Part shown: piece after piece, positions 1 through 6,200 of the stretch
Position numbering within the stretch: position 1 is the stretch's first letter
Layout: each line of letters starts with the position of its first letter
DNA from: an uncultured Desulfomonile sp.
GTDB taxonomy: Bacteria > Desulfobacterota > Desulfomonilia > Desulfomonilales > Desulfomonilaceae
NCBI GenBank assembly: GCA_903920415.1
Contig: CAIXMD010000301.1
Location: forward strand, 1-6,200
DNA length: 6,200 bases
Reading direction: 5' to 3'
Notes under the pieces: model-generated
Database searches by the model: none
The model's input: the letters and a program-made list of their open reading frames with translations, nothing else
Told to the model about the DNA's origin: nothing
Made by a program: the position numbers and the translations under genes

Positions 1-2147
1 CTTTCAAAGAGTCGCTCCAGAAAGCACTCCGTTCACTGGAAATTGATATCTACGGCTTGGAACCGCGCCTGAAGACAAGTCTGTCTCGAAACGAAATTTT
101 AGAACAAATCCGCCGGCCGTCTCCCGATCGGCTTTTATATATTGCAGATTCAATGAGAGCGGGCATAGATATTGATGAGATTTATCAGGCTTGCCTAATA
201 GATCCTTGGTTCCTAGGACAAATTCAACAGATTGTGGAAATGGAAAAAGAAATTGGGCGACCCGGCCATTTTGATGGAGAGGCCGGAAGAGACAACCTCA
301 GGCGAGCCAAAGCCTATGGATTTTCAGACATCAGATTGGGAAGTCTCATCGGAAAACCCGAAGACTCTATTCGGAGCTTAAGAAAGAGTCTGGGCATTTA
401 TCCGGTTTTCAAGCGTGTAGATACATGTGCAGCCGAGTTTGAGGCACACACGCCTTATCTGTATTCAACTTACGAAGATGAAGATGAATCTGCAACCACG
501 GAGAAAAAGAAGATCATGATACTTGGCGGGGGGCCCAACCGGATCGGTCAAGGGATCGAGTTCGATTACTGTTGTGTTCACGGAGCTTTCGCCCTTAAAG
601 AAGACGGATACGAGACCATCATGGTCAACTGCAATCCAGAGACGGTCAGTACCGATTATGATACCTCGGACCGCCTCTATTTTGAACCTCTCACTTTTGA
701 AGATGTCCTTGCGATTGCGGAGAAGGAAAAACCTCACGGAGTGATTGTCCAATTCGGCGGGCAGACCCCGCTTAAGCTGGCTGTACCTCTTGCGAAGGCT
801 GGAGTTCCAATCATAGGGACTTCGCCTGATTCGATCGACCGCGCCGAAAACCGTAAACGATTCAAGGAGATGCTTGTAGGTCTAGGTCTGAATCAGCCCC
901 CTAACGACATTGCCCATTCTTACGAGGAAGTGATGGAAGTAGCCTTACGGATAGGCTATCCGCTCGTGATAAGACCTTCTTACGTCCTGGGCGGCAGAGC
1001 CATGGAAATAGTGCATGATCATGGGGAACTTAAGGATTATCTCAAACACGTTGTTCAGGCATCGCCCGAGCATCCCATATTGGTGGATGGTTATCTGACC
1101 GGAGCCATAGAAATAGATGTGGATGCTGTTTGTGACGGGGAAGAAGTCGTTATAGGCGGTATCATGGAACACATAGAGGAGGCAGGGATACATTCTGGGG
1201 ATTCATCGTGCTCATTGCCACCGTACAGCCTGGGCCGGTTTAACCTGGATGAGATCCGGAGAGTTACCAAGCTGCTGGCAATGGAGTTGAAGGTGAAAGG
1301 GCTGATGAACTTGCAACTCGCGCTTAAGGACGGGGAGATATTTGTTCTTGAGGTTAACCCCAGGGCCTCCCGTACGGTGCCTTTCGTCTCCAAGGCCATA
1401 GGGATTCCCTTGGCTAAAGTGGGAGCTAGGGTGATGGCAGGGAAAACCCTTAAGGAGGTGGGATTTACCGTTGAGGTGATTCCCCATCATGTGAGTGTCA
1501 AAGAGGCGGTATTCCCGTTCATAAAATTTCCCGGAGTAGATGTTCTCCTAGGGCCAGAAATGAAGTCTACTGGTGAGGTGATGGGAATAGACCGCGAGTT
1601 TGGTCCTGCCTTCCTAAAATCACAATACAGCACGAATTTTCCTATACCCTCAGGAGGTAAGGTATTCTTGAGCGTGTCCGATCGAGATAAGGAACTTGCA
1701 GTCATCGTAGCGCGCCGACTTGCAACCTGTGGTTTTTCCTTCGTCTGTACCGAGGGAACGGCGTATGCGCTGGAAAGTGCAGGGATAGCATGCACAAGAG
1801 TGGGCAAAGTTCACGAAGAAAGCGAGTCTGACGTTATTCCTCTAATCCGTCAAAATGAGGTTGTTTTAGTGATCAACACCTCTGCTGATAAACAGTCCCT
1901 CCGTGATTCGTACCACATCCGCCTTGCAGCGCTTAACCACAATGTACCTTATTTCACAACACTTTCCGGTGCAAACGCGCTCTCGCTCGGCCTTAGGTCA
2001 TTCCACAGGGGAGATTGCTTCAGGGTTATGTCCCTGCAAGAATATCACGCGAATCAATTGGCCGGCTATAGGCCTTCGGACACAGCGGATTATTCAGTTT
2101 GTTATGAGGATTCCAAACCAAAGGAGTCTATTGAAAGAAGAGAATAA
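1..2147 (+). CDS. carB: Carbamoyl-phosphate synthase large subunit, C-terminal ~715 residues (5' end outside window)
   Basis: Cytoplasmic enzyme making carbamoyl phosphate from bicarbonate, glutamine-derived ammonia and two ATP, for arginine and pyrimidine synthesis; it pairs with CarA, which is not in view. The frame is open from base 3 (FKESLQKALRSLE, a typical internal CarB segment), so the TTG at 57 is not the start. Counting from the codon at 57: oligomerisation region to about 140 (KRVDTCAAEF at 119-128); second ATP-grasp half from about 151, with ILGGGPNRIGQGIEFDYCC, NCNPETVSTDYDTSDR (191-206), SYVLGGRAMEI (308-318) and EVNPRASRTVPFVSK (432-446); MGS-like allosteric domain from about 535. 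There T565, T568 and K584 align by eye with E. coli T974, T977 and K993 of the nucleotide effector site, and N607-T608-S609 has Ser where E. coli has Thr. About 30 residues, polar and charged towards the end, extend past the usual terminus (LQEYHANQ). Identity is certain; regulation by UMP/IMP is inferred. Confidence 0.98.
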   Translation, partial: FKESLQKALRSLEIDIYGLEPRLKTSLSRNEILEQIRRPSPDRLLYIADSMRAGIDIDEIYQACLIDPWFLGQIQQIVEMEKEIGRPGHFDGEAGRDNLRRAKAYGFSDIRLGSLIGKPEDSIRSLRKSLGIYPVFKRVDTCAAEFEAHTPYLYSTYEDEDESATTEKKKIMILGGGPNRIGQGIEFDYCCVHGAFALKEDGYETIMVNCNPETVSTDYDTSDRLYFEPLTFEDVLAIAEKEKPHGVIVQFGGQTPLKLAVPLAKAGVPIIGTSPDSIDRAENRKRFKEMLVGLGLNQPPNDIAHSYEEVMEVALRIGYPLVIRPSYVLGGRAMEIVHDHGELKDYLKHVVQASPEHPILVDGYLTGAIEIDVDAVCDGEEVVIGGIMEHIEEAGIHSGDSSCSLPPYSLGRFNLDEIRRVTKLLAMELKVKGLMNLQLALKDGEIFVLEVNPRASRTVPFVSKAIGIPLAKVGARVMAGKTLKEVGFTVEVIPHHVSVKEAVFPFIKFPGVDVLLGPEMKSTGEVMGIDREFGPAFLKSQYSTNFPIPSGGKVFLSVSDRDKELAVIVARRLATCGFSFVCTEGTAYALESAGIACTRVGKVHEESESDVIPLIRQNEVVLVINTSADKQSLRDSYHIRLAALNHNVPYFTTLSGANALSLGLRSFHRGDCFRVMSLQEYHANQLAGYRPSDTADYSVCYEDSKPKESIERRE

Positions 2148-2182
2148 GGCTAAGAAGTCTAATTTTTTGTCGTCTCCAGATC

Positions 2183-2199
2183 AGGAGGCCGGGGAGGAG
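2183..2199 (+). promoter_or_regulatory. Tandem Shine-Dalgarno sequences for the zinc-ribbon gene
   Basis: AGGAGG at 2183-2188 and GGAGGAG at 2193-2199 precede two in-frame ATG codons at 2201 and 2207. The second core (GGAGG, 2193-2197) lies only 3 bases from the ATG at 2201 but 9 from the one at 2207, which favours 2207. The first core lies 12 bases from 2201. Both starts may be used; they differ by only two residues. Confidence 0.6.
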
Positions 2200-2206
2200 A
2201 ATGCAA

Positions 2207-2569
2207 ATGGAAAAAACTCTGGATAAAAGGTCCAACCTCTTGAGTGAATTATTGAGAAGGTTCAAGGGATTAATAATACAAATTTTTTCCAGGTCTTCCA
2301 CTGCCGACATCAAGGAAGAATCCAAGGGCATCAAATGGTATTCGGGTACCTGGAATATAAAAGGATGTCCCAATTGCCCATGTTCTATTGAATACGTCTC
2401 ATTCTCAGGGGCTTACGATAGCGACAGTGACAAGTGGCAAAGGGTCACCACAGAAGACGTTTGCCCCAGTTGCGGAACTCACCTTAAAGAAGCCTGTTTT
2501 GCCTCGTCTCCGGGAAAAACTGTACTACAGGTAATGGAGCCGCATAATCGAGAAGACAAGTCGACGTAG
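2207..2569 (+). CDS. Small zinc-ribbon-like protein of unknown function (120 aa)
   Basis: I do not recognise a named family. The N-terminal 30 residues look like an amphipathic, basic helix (LLSELLRRFKGLIIQIF at 11-27), soluble or peripherally membrane-associated. A core follows with two cysteine knuckles, CPNCPC at 54-59 and CPSC at 86-89, separated by a strand-rich stretch with an acidic DSDSD loop. This is the usual spacing and style of a zinc ribbon that binds one Zn through four cysteines. C59 and C97 are additional cysteines. There is no signal peptide and no catalytic motif. The gene begins 59 bases after carB with strong ribosome-binding sequences and no visible terminator between, so co-transcription with carB is likely, though a functional tie to carbamoyl phosphate is not shown. 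The ATG at 2201 is an alternative start. That it is a real gene is likely; zinc binding is inferred from the cysteine pattern. Confidence 0.8.
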   Translation: MEKTLDKRSNLLSELLRRFKGLIIQIFSRSSTADIKEESKGIKWYSGTWNIKGCPNCPCSIEYVSFSGAYDSDSDKWQRVTTEDVCPSCGTHLKEACFASSPGKTVLQVMEPHNREDKST

Positions 2570-2580
2570 CAGCAATTACT

Positions 2581-2610
2581 TTGCAATTTGTTGATAATTC
2601 GAATTATTAT
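2581..2610 (+). promoter_or_regulatory. Possible sigma70-type promoter for the YejM-like gene
   Basis: The spacer after the zinc-ribbon gene is AT-rich. TTGCAA (2581-2586) and TATTAT (2605-2610) are 18 bases apart and match the -35 and -10 consensus at 4 and 5 of 6 positions. Transcription would begin near 2617, leaving a leader of about 40 bases to the TTG start at 2658. AT-rich DNA yields such matches by chance, so this is weak evidence for an independent promoter. Confidence 0.3.
2594..2607. repeat. Perfect 14-base palindrome inside the putative promoter
   Basis: ATAATTCGAATTAT is self-complementary over all 14 bases, centred between 2600 and 2601. It covers the spacer and the first bases of the putative -10 element. 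A dimeric repressor site would look like this, but local AT richness makes a chance palindrome possible. Confidence 0.45.
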
Positions 2611-2648
2611 TCCAAATTAATTACTCTCTAATCGTGCGTACTTCTTGT

Positions 2649-2653
2649 GGAGG
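2649..2653 (+). promoter_or_regulatory. Ribosome binding site supporting the TTG start at 2658
   Basis: GGAGG stands 4 bases before an in-frame TTG at 2658. The upstream alternative, GTG at 2634, is preceded by pyrimidine- and AT-rich sequence with no purine core. The spacing of 4 is short but usable, so the choice of start is moderately supported. Confidence 0.5.
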
Positions 2654-2657
2654 CATC

Positions 2658-4970
2658 TTGATACCCACAATACAGCCCAGCTACGACCATTACGAGGAGA
2701 ATTCCAGTTACAAGGTTTACCTGGAGAAGCATTCTCGGGCAGTGCAGTGGCTAACGTTACTCCTTTTTCTGACATTAACCTCGTTTCTGTTTGCATGCCT
2801 TTTTGAATGGGACCGATACCAGGTTATTGCTGGTCCGAGGGCCCAGACCATGTCTATGTCGGACAAGGTCCTGTTGTTCTGGCTTCTTGCGTCCAAATCA
2901 ATTGCGTGGTTTCTCCCATTTCTGATCGTTTGGGGAATATTAATTACTAGAGGACGGTGGCGAGCCGCTGCCGTAACCCTGAATCTACTCTGGATAGTCA
3001 TATTTTACTTCATGGCTTTCGATCTTGTTTCAGTTAGCTTTGCGGGTTATCACGTTTGGGACTATCTTCCCAATATACGGGATATGCTCGAAAACCCTGA
3101 TCTAAATATCGGGCAGTGGGCAGGGGAACGATTGACCTCTGAGGCATTTTTCGTCCTGGCTGTCTTCGTGATTTCGGGTCCAGCTTGCTTTCTTGTCGTG
3201 AGATGGATCACGATGAGGGTCGTCCGTCGTTTCAGATGGCTATGTTCGCACCCTGCGCCAGCCATTGTGACCTTGTGTCTTATTCTCTTCGTACTGGGCG
3301 TACTCCCGGCTTTGGAGTTCTCAAGACATCGGGACTGGATTTACGCCACTATGCCGCTCATCCCTAGTCTGAGGAAACCCTTGGAACGTTTTACCGAGGA
3401 CCTTGCATCTCGAATTGGGCTGAAACACAATCGATCGACAAGCCCAAGCTTACTGACCGGTGGGCATTCAGGGACAGATCGTGAGACTCAGCGCCTTACA
3501 CTGTACGCAAATCGTATCCGGCAGGATTTCGATTTCGCTGACATTACGATAGACGATGCTGCGGTAAATGATGCCGGATTAGCATGGGTTGTGAACCTTC
3601 GGAATTACGATGTGATTGCTCCGACGAGGAACATCGCTTATCTGAAACGTTTTTTTCCGATCAACCTGAACGTGGGTCGGATTGGCAATCTTTTCGGACA
3701 CAATGAGGACGCATGGGAAACTCAGCTTGGATCTGATTCACAGCAGGAAAAGCGCATCGCGGCTCAAAGCGGTATGCTGAATCATCAAGACGAGCCGGCT
3801 GCTACCAAGCTGCTTTGGGACGCCTTAGATCCGGGGCCAAGTGATGCGTCTGCCTTCGTCAAGAAGCCGGGGCTTCCCAACATAATATTGATAATTATAG
3901 AGAGCTTTCGTCACTCTGCGATCGGTCCGGGGCAGATGGGGAAACTCGACGCGTGGTCTGAGCGGGGACTTCGCCTCGAACGGCATTATTCAGGATCTAA
4001 TTGCTCCCACCTAGGCCTATTCTCGTTGCTCTACGGCAGGGCTCCACTCGGATACCACCAAACCCTGGACCGAAAGATCCCTGCGCAGATGCTTGAGTCC
4101 TTGCGGCGATCCGGCTACCAGATCACATTTCTAACATCTGGTGAGGTGAAAGGCTTTCGGCGCCTAGACCAGTTTATCAACGGGAGATCTTGCGACAACT
4201 TCATTACAGAGGGCGAATTTACCCTCAAGGGCATGAATGACTGGCCGGATTCCGATCGTAGGAAGCTGGCCCACGTAAAGAGGATTGTCAAATCCTCTGA
4301 GGATCGACCCCAATTTGTGTTCTTTTATCTCGTTTCTTCCCATTACAGATACTCGTTTCCACCTGAATTTGAAATCTTTAAAGAATCTCCAGGCATTTGG
4401 CAGTTTCTCAATCCTAGAGCGCAGATTCAAAATCACATGAACCGGTATGCGAACGCAGTGTTGTTTCTGGAGGACGAACTGATGAAACTGCTCCGCTCAA
4501 TCGATCTGAACCGTAATATCATAATGATCACAGGTGACCATGGGGAATCGATGGGTGAGGACGGGGTGTTCACTCACGGCAGTCGAATGTCCGAAATCCA
4601 GATGCGAGTTCCGTTTCTCATGGTAGGACCGGGAGTTGAGCCCAGAAAAATTTCTACTGCTACTGTGCACTCCGATATTTTGCCAACTTTGTTGCATATA
4701 TTGGCCTTGAAAAGCGTACCCATCCGCAACTCTCATGGAAGAGATCTGATTGCAGACCCAGCGCCGTCCGATGAAGTGGCTGTGGTGCCGGCCAATGGGC
4801 CGGATTGGGACGGTCTGATGATTATTCGCGGCGATAAGCGAATGATTTTCAGAACCTCTGCTGCCCCGGGCAAGGCGCCGGTAATGGAATTTACCGGCCT
4901 GTCTGATGAATCCGGACAGTATGAATACAAAGTCAGTCGTGATCGGCACGCACTAGAGGCAAGCCAATGA
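2658..4970 (+). CDS. YejM/PbgA-like inner-membrane protein with periplasmic alkaline-phosphatase/sulfatase-fold domain
   Basis: A 770-residue membrane protein (778 if GTG 2634 is used). Numbered from TTG 2658, five hydrophobic helices lie near 29-49, 71-96, 103-126, 163-184 and 202-221, as in YejM/PbgA. A linker to about 406 and a sulfatase-superfamily domain at about 407-697 follow, probably periplasmic. Visible motifs: NIILIIIESFR with E415, a metal ligand in LTA-synthase-type enzymes; GSNCSHLGLFSLLYGR at 446-461, matching the region of the YejM segment ending IFGLFYG; SSH with H562; GDHGES with D627 and H628; and THGSR with H640. By eye the metal site is complete, unlike E. coli YejM, which lacks the DHG motif. 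The usual Thr nucleophile is replaced by Cys449-Ser450, and the C-x-P-x-R formylglycine motif of true sulfatases is absent. Likely roles are phospho- or phosphoglycerol-group transfer, or envelope lipid control; the substrate is unknown. The 3' end overlaps a small ORF (ATGA). The superfamily call is firm; the YejM-like assignment is inferred from topology and local motifs. Confidence 0.85.
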   Translation: MIPTIQPSYDHYEENSSYKVYLEKHSRAVQWLTLLLFLTLTSFLFACLFEWDRYQVIAGPRAQTMSMSDKVLLFWLLASKSIAWFLPFLIVWGILITRGRWRAAAVTLNLLWIVIFYFMAFDLVSVSFAGYHVWDYLPNIRDMLENPDLNIGQWAGERLTSEAFFVLAVFVISGPACFLVVRWITMRVVRRFRWLCSHPAPAIVTLCLILFVLGVLPALEFSRHRDWIYATMPLIPSLRKPLERFTEDLASRIGLKHNRSTSPSLLTGGHSGTDRETQRLTLYANRIRQDFDFADITIDDAAVNDAGLAWVVNLRNYDVIAPTRNIAYLKRFFPINLNVGRIGNLFGHNEDAWETQLGSDSQQEKRIAAQSGMLNHQDEPAATKLLWDALDPGPSDASAFVKKPGLPNIILIIIESFRHSAIGPGQMGKLDAWSERGLRLERHYSGSNCSHLGLFSLLYGRAPLGYHQTLDRKIPAQMLESLRRSGYQITFLTSGEVKGFRRLDQFINGRSCDNFITEGEFTLKGMNDWPDSDRRKLAHVKRIVKSSEDRPQFVFFYLVSSHYRYSFPPEFEIFKESPGIWQFLNPRAQIQNHMNRYANAVLFLEDELMKLLRSIDLNRNIIMITGDHGESMGEDGVFTHGSRMSEIQMRVPFLMVGPGVEPRKISTATVHSDILPTLLHILALKSVPIRNSHGRDLIADPAPSDEVAVVPANGPDWDGLMIIRGDKRMIFRTSAAPGKAPVMEFTGLSDESGQYEYKVSRDRHALEASQ
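4955..4959 (+). promoter_or_regulatory. Shine-Dalgarno for the coupled small ORF
   Basis: AGAGG lies inside the last codons of the YejM-like gene, 7 bases before the ATG at 4967. That is optimal spacing for initiation at the ATGA overlap. Confidence 0.5.
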
Positions 4971-5086
4971 TCGGCCTACGCGGGACGCGTCAGGAGCTTC
5001 GTCACCTCATCAACTTGACGGTTCAGGTTAAGGGGAACAGGATTCATTTCCGCTTTTCTACCGAATATGCGAATCCTCTGGTCTGA
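4967..5086 (+). CDS. Possible 39-aa small protein, translationally coupled to the YejM-like gene
   Basis: The ATG overlaps the TGA of the preceding gene as ATGA, the classic arrangement for translational coupling, and AGAGG sits 7 bases upstream. The frame stays open for 39 codons to TGA at 5084-5086. The product begins MIGLRGTRQELRHLINLTV and ends FSTEYANPLV. It is basic, with five Arg and one Lys against two Glu, and has no membrane helix, signal peptide or cysteine. GC at codon positions 1, 2 and 3 is about 58, 37 and 63 percent by my count (start codon excluded), a coding-like pattern. I recognise no family. It could be a small partner of the membrane protein, the remnant of a longer gene, or a chance frame, since 39 open codons are not rare. 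The stop lies 20 bases before the convergent kinase gene's end. Confidence 0.45.
   Translation: MIGLRGTRQELRHLINLTVQVKGNRIHFRFSTEYANPLV
4978..4990. repeat. Short GC-rich inverted repeat after the YejM-like gene
   Basis: ACGCG and CGCGT form a 5-bp stem with a GGA loop, 7 bases after the stop of the YejM-like gene and inside the small ORF. No T tract follows, so it is not a recognisable intrinsic terminator. Confidence 0.3.
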
Positions 5087-5089
5087 GGA
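5039..5089. repeat. Two overlapping inverted repeats between the convergent genes
   Basis: AGGATTC (5039-5045) pairs perfectly with GAATCCT (5071-5077) across a 25-base loop. TCCTC (5074-5078) pairs with GAGGA (5085-5089) across a 6-base loop. The two stems share bases 5074-5077 and exclude each other. The second straddles the small ORF's stop codon. Neither is followed by a T run on either strand, so a terminator role for the convergent transcripts is possible but weakly supported. Confidence 0.3.
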
Positions 5090-5106
5090 CATTGTACCAA
5101 TAGAGA

Positions 5107-6200
5107 TCATCGGTGTGTTTCTATTGGAAGCAATACGTAAAATGTGGATCCTTTGCCCACCTCACTTTCCACCCAAACTTTCCCCTGATGGCCCAGGACT
5201 ATTCTCCGGGCAATGGCCAACCCTAACCCTGTGCTCTGCTCCCCTGCCGTGGCCTTTACACTAGTCCTTTGAAAAGGCTTGAACAGGTTGTCGAGTTCAG
5301 CGACTGGTATGCCCGGACCTTGGTCTCTAACGTATATGACAGCATTATTCTCAGATTTTGCGAGAAGAACTTCTATGACGCTTCCAGATGGTGAAAACTT
5401 GACGGCATTTGTGATCAGGTTGTTGAGCACTTGCTCGATTTTGGCCCCGTCAATCAATATTTCCAGTCGAATCTCGTTGCTTCTGAATTGTACTTCAACG
5501 CCTTTCCTGGCAGCAAGAGCCCTGTTCACGGCAACGTTGTGTTCTATCAATGATGCCAGGTCCGTTAGGTCCAAGTCGAGCTGCAATTTCCCGGATTCAA
5601 TCTTTGCAACGTCCAGGAGATCGTTGACCAGCCGCAGCATGAACTCACTGGAAGCATGAATTATAGAAACAAACTCAAGGTGTTCCTGGTCCAGCACGCT
5701 TTGTGATTCTTCGAGCAAGAATTCGCTATACATCTGGATGGCATTCAAAGGACTACGCAGGTCGTGCGCAGCTATTCCCAGGAAATGGTTCTTTTGCTCA
5801 TTCAGCCGTTCCAGTTCAGCGTTTTTCTTGCTTAGCTCACGCTGTAAATTGGCTAGCTCGTTGTTGAGGCGACCGAGTTCATCATAAAGAGCGACATCTC
5901 GATCTGCTCCTCGGCGAACCAAATCTGAACGATCTTTGAGTGCGGCCCGAAGGGCGTTAACCTGTTCGTTCCCAATCCTCATCAGTTCCTCAAGAAACTG
6001 TTCCGCTTCCGCCCTTGTCTTTGCCGCCACAATCAACAATTTTTCTTTTGTGATAGCCCCGGAAAAATTGAGCATAGTGATTCCGTCGGCAAGGGGAACC
6101 GCCAACTCCCAGTCAAACGCTGCCCCATTTGACTTGATCTCCACTATGAAGTTCAGACTCTTCCCAAGGCTGCCTCGATCCACAAGACTGGAAAGCGGCC
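5107..6200 (-). CDS. Sensor histidine kinase, C-terminal part (5' end outside window)
   Basis: An ATP-dependent autokinase of a two-component system, read right to left. The frame stays open to base 6200, so the GTG at 6183 is probably internal and the N-terminus lies beyond the window. Numbered from 6183: about 1-55 looks like a PAS-type sensory fold (FDWELAVPLADGITMLNFSG at 23-42); about 57-132 is a long charged helix or coiled coil carrying the signal; the H-box is FLGIAAHDLRSPLN with phospho-acceptor H140 (codon 5764-5766); the dimerisation helix reaches about 200. The HATPase domain follows: N-box NNLITNAVKFSP (254-265), G1 box DQGPGIP (287-293), F-box LFKPFQRT (300-307) and G2 box STGLGLAIARR (317-327), ending at LLPIETHR. 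All catalytic boxes are intact. No transmembrane segment is seen in the visible part, no receiver domain is fused, and no response regulator is in the window. Signal and partner are unknown. Confidence 0.93.
   Translation of the reverse strand, partial: PLSSLVDRGSLGKSLNFIVEIKSNGAAFDWELAVPLADGITMLNFSGAITKEKLLIVAAKTRAEAEQFLEELMRIGNEQVNALRAALKDRSDLVRRGADRDVALYDELGRLNNELANLQRELSKKNAELERLNEQKNHFLGIAAHDLRSPLNAIQMYSEFLLEESQSVLDQEHLEFVSIIHASSEFMLRLVNDLLDVAKIESGKLQLDLDLTDLASLIEHNVAVNRALAARKGVEVQFRSNEIRLEILIDGAKIEQVLNNLITNAVKFSPSGSVIEVLLAKSENNAVIYVRDQGPGIPVAELDNLFKPFQRTSVKATAGEQSTGLGLAIARRIVLGHQGKVWVESEVGKGSTFYVLLPIETHR

Noticed and set aside
57..59. TTG as the start of the carB-like protein
   Set aside because: The frame continues upstream to base 3 with recognisable CarB sequence, so the gene is truncated by the window edge and does not start here.
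2570..2633. Intrinsic terminator after the zinc-ribbon gene
   Set aside because: No GC-rich stem followed by a T tract is present; the only strong symmetry is the AT-rich palindrome, which would make a poor terminator.
4002..4016. Sulfatase formylglycine motif at the cysteine of the YejM-like protein
   Set aside because: The cysteine is followed by S-H-L-G rather than x-P-x-R, so conversion to formylglycine and classical sulfatase activity are not supported.
4497..4949. 150-codon open frame on the minus strand
   Set aside because: It lies entirely antisense to the well-supported catalytic domain of the YejM-like gene and its translation shows no domain; it is a shadow frame.
4971..5106. tRNA, structured RNA or riboswitch between the convergent genes
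   Set aside because: No cloverleaf, no conserved riboswitch core and only short stems are visible; a small coding frame explains most of the stretch better.
5067..5264. 65-codon plus-strand frame spanning the convergent gap
   Set aside because: It overlaps the kinase 3' end antisense, lacks a good ribosome-binding site and is rich in Pro, Leu and Trp without any pattern; the 39-codon frame at 4967 is better supported.
5279..5659. 126-codon open frame on the plus strand
   Set aside because: It is antisense to the HATPase and dimerisation region of the histidine kinase, whose motifs are unambiguous; the Ser/Arg-rich translation is typical of a shadow.

Overview
The window carries protein-coding DNA of a Gram-negative bacterium with roughly balanced GC. 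The membrane-anchored alkaline-phosphatase-fold protein has a five-helix YejM/PbgA-like plan, which points to a cell with an outer membrane. A deltaproteobacterium (Desulfobacterota-like) would fit the overall feel of the genes, but nothing here proves the taxon. There are no RNA genes, insertion sequences, CRISPR arrays or phage genes, and no gene-free stretch above 300 bases.

Layout, left to right. (1) 1-2147, plus strand: the C-terminal two thirds of carbamoyl-phosphate synthase large subunit (carB), cut by the left edge. It covers the end of the oligomerisation region, the second ATP-grasp half and the MGS-like allosteric domain. (2) 2207-2569, plus: a 120-residue protein with two CPxC knuckles (zinc-ribbon-like), 59 bases after carB and probably read through from it; function unknown. 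(3) 2570-2657: a short AT-rich spacer with a weak promoter-like sequence and a perfect 14-base palindrome. (4) 2658-4970, plus: a five-helix membrane protein with a periplasmic alkaline-phosphatase/sulfatase-fold domain. Its metal ligands look intact, but it has Asn-Cys-Ser where LTA-synthase-type relatives carry threonine. (5) 4967-5086, plus: a 39-codon ORF whose ATG overlaps the stop of gene 4 in an ATGA junction, with a well-placed Shine-Dalgarno and coding-like base composition. (6) 5107-6200, minus: the C-terminal part of a sensor histidine kinase, convergent with the above and cut by the right edge.

How they relate. carB is a housekeeping gene of arginine and pyrimidine synthesis. The zinc-ribbon protein sits behind it without an evident functional link. 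The membrane hydrolase/transferase and the tiny coupled ORF look like a two-gene translational unit, probably concerned with the cell envelope. The kinase is a separate convergent transcription unit whose response regulator is not in the window. The observations most worth a second look are the YejM-like protein with an apparently competent but non-standard active site, and the translationally coupled small ORF behind it.
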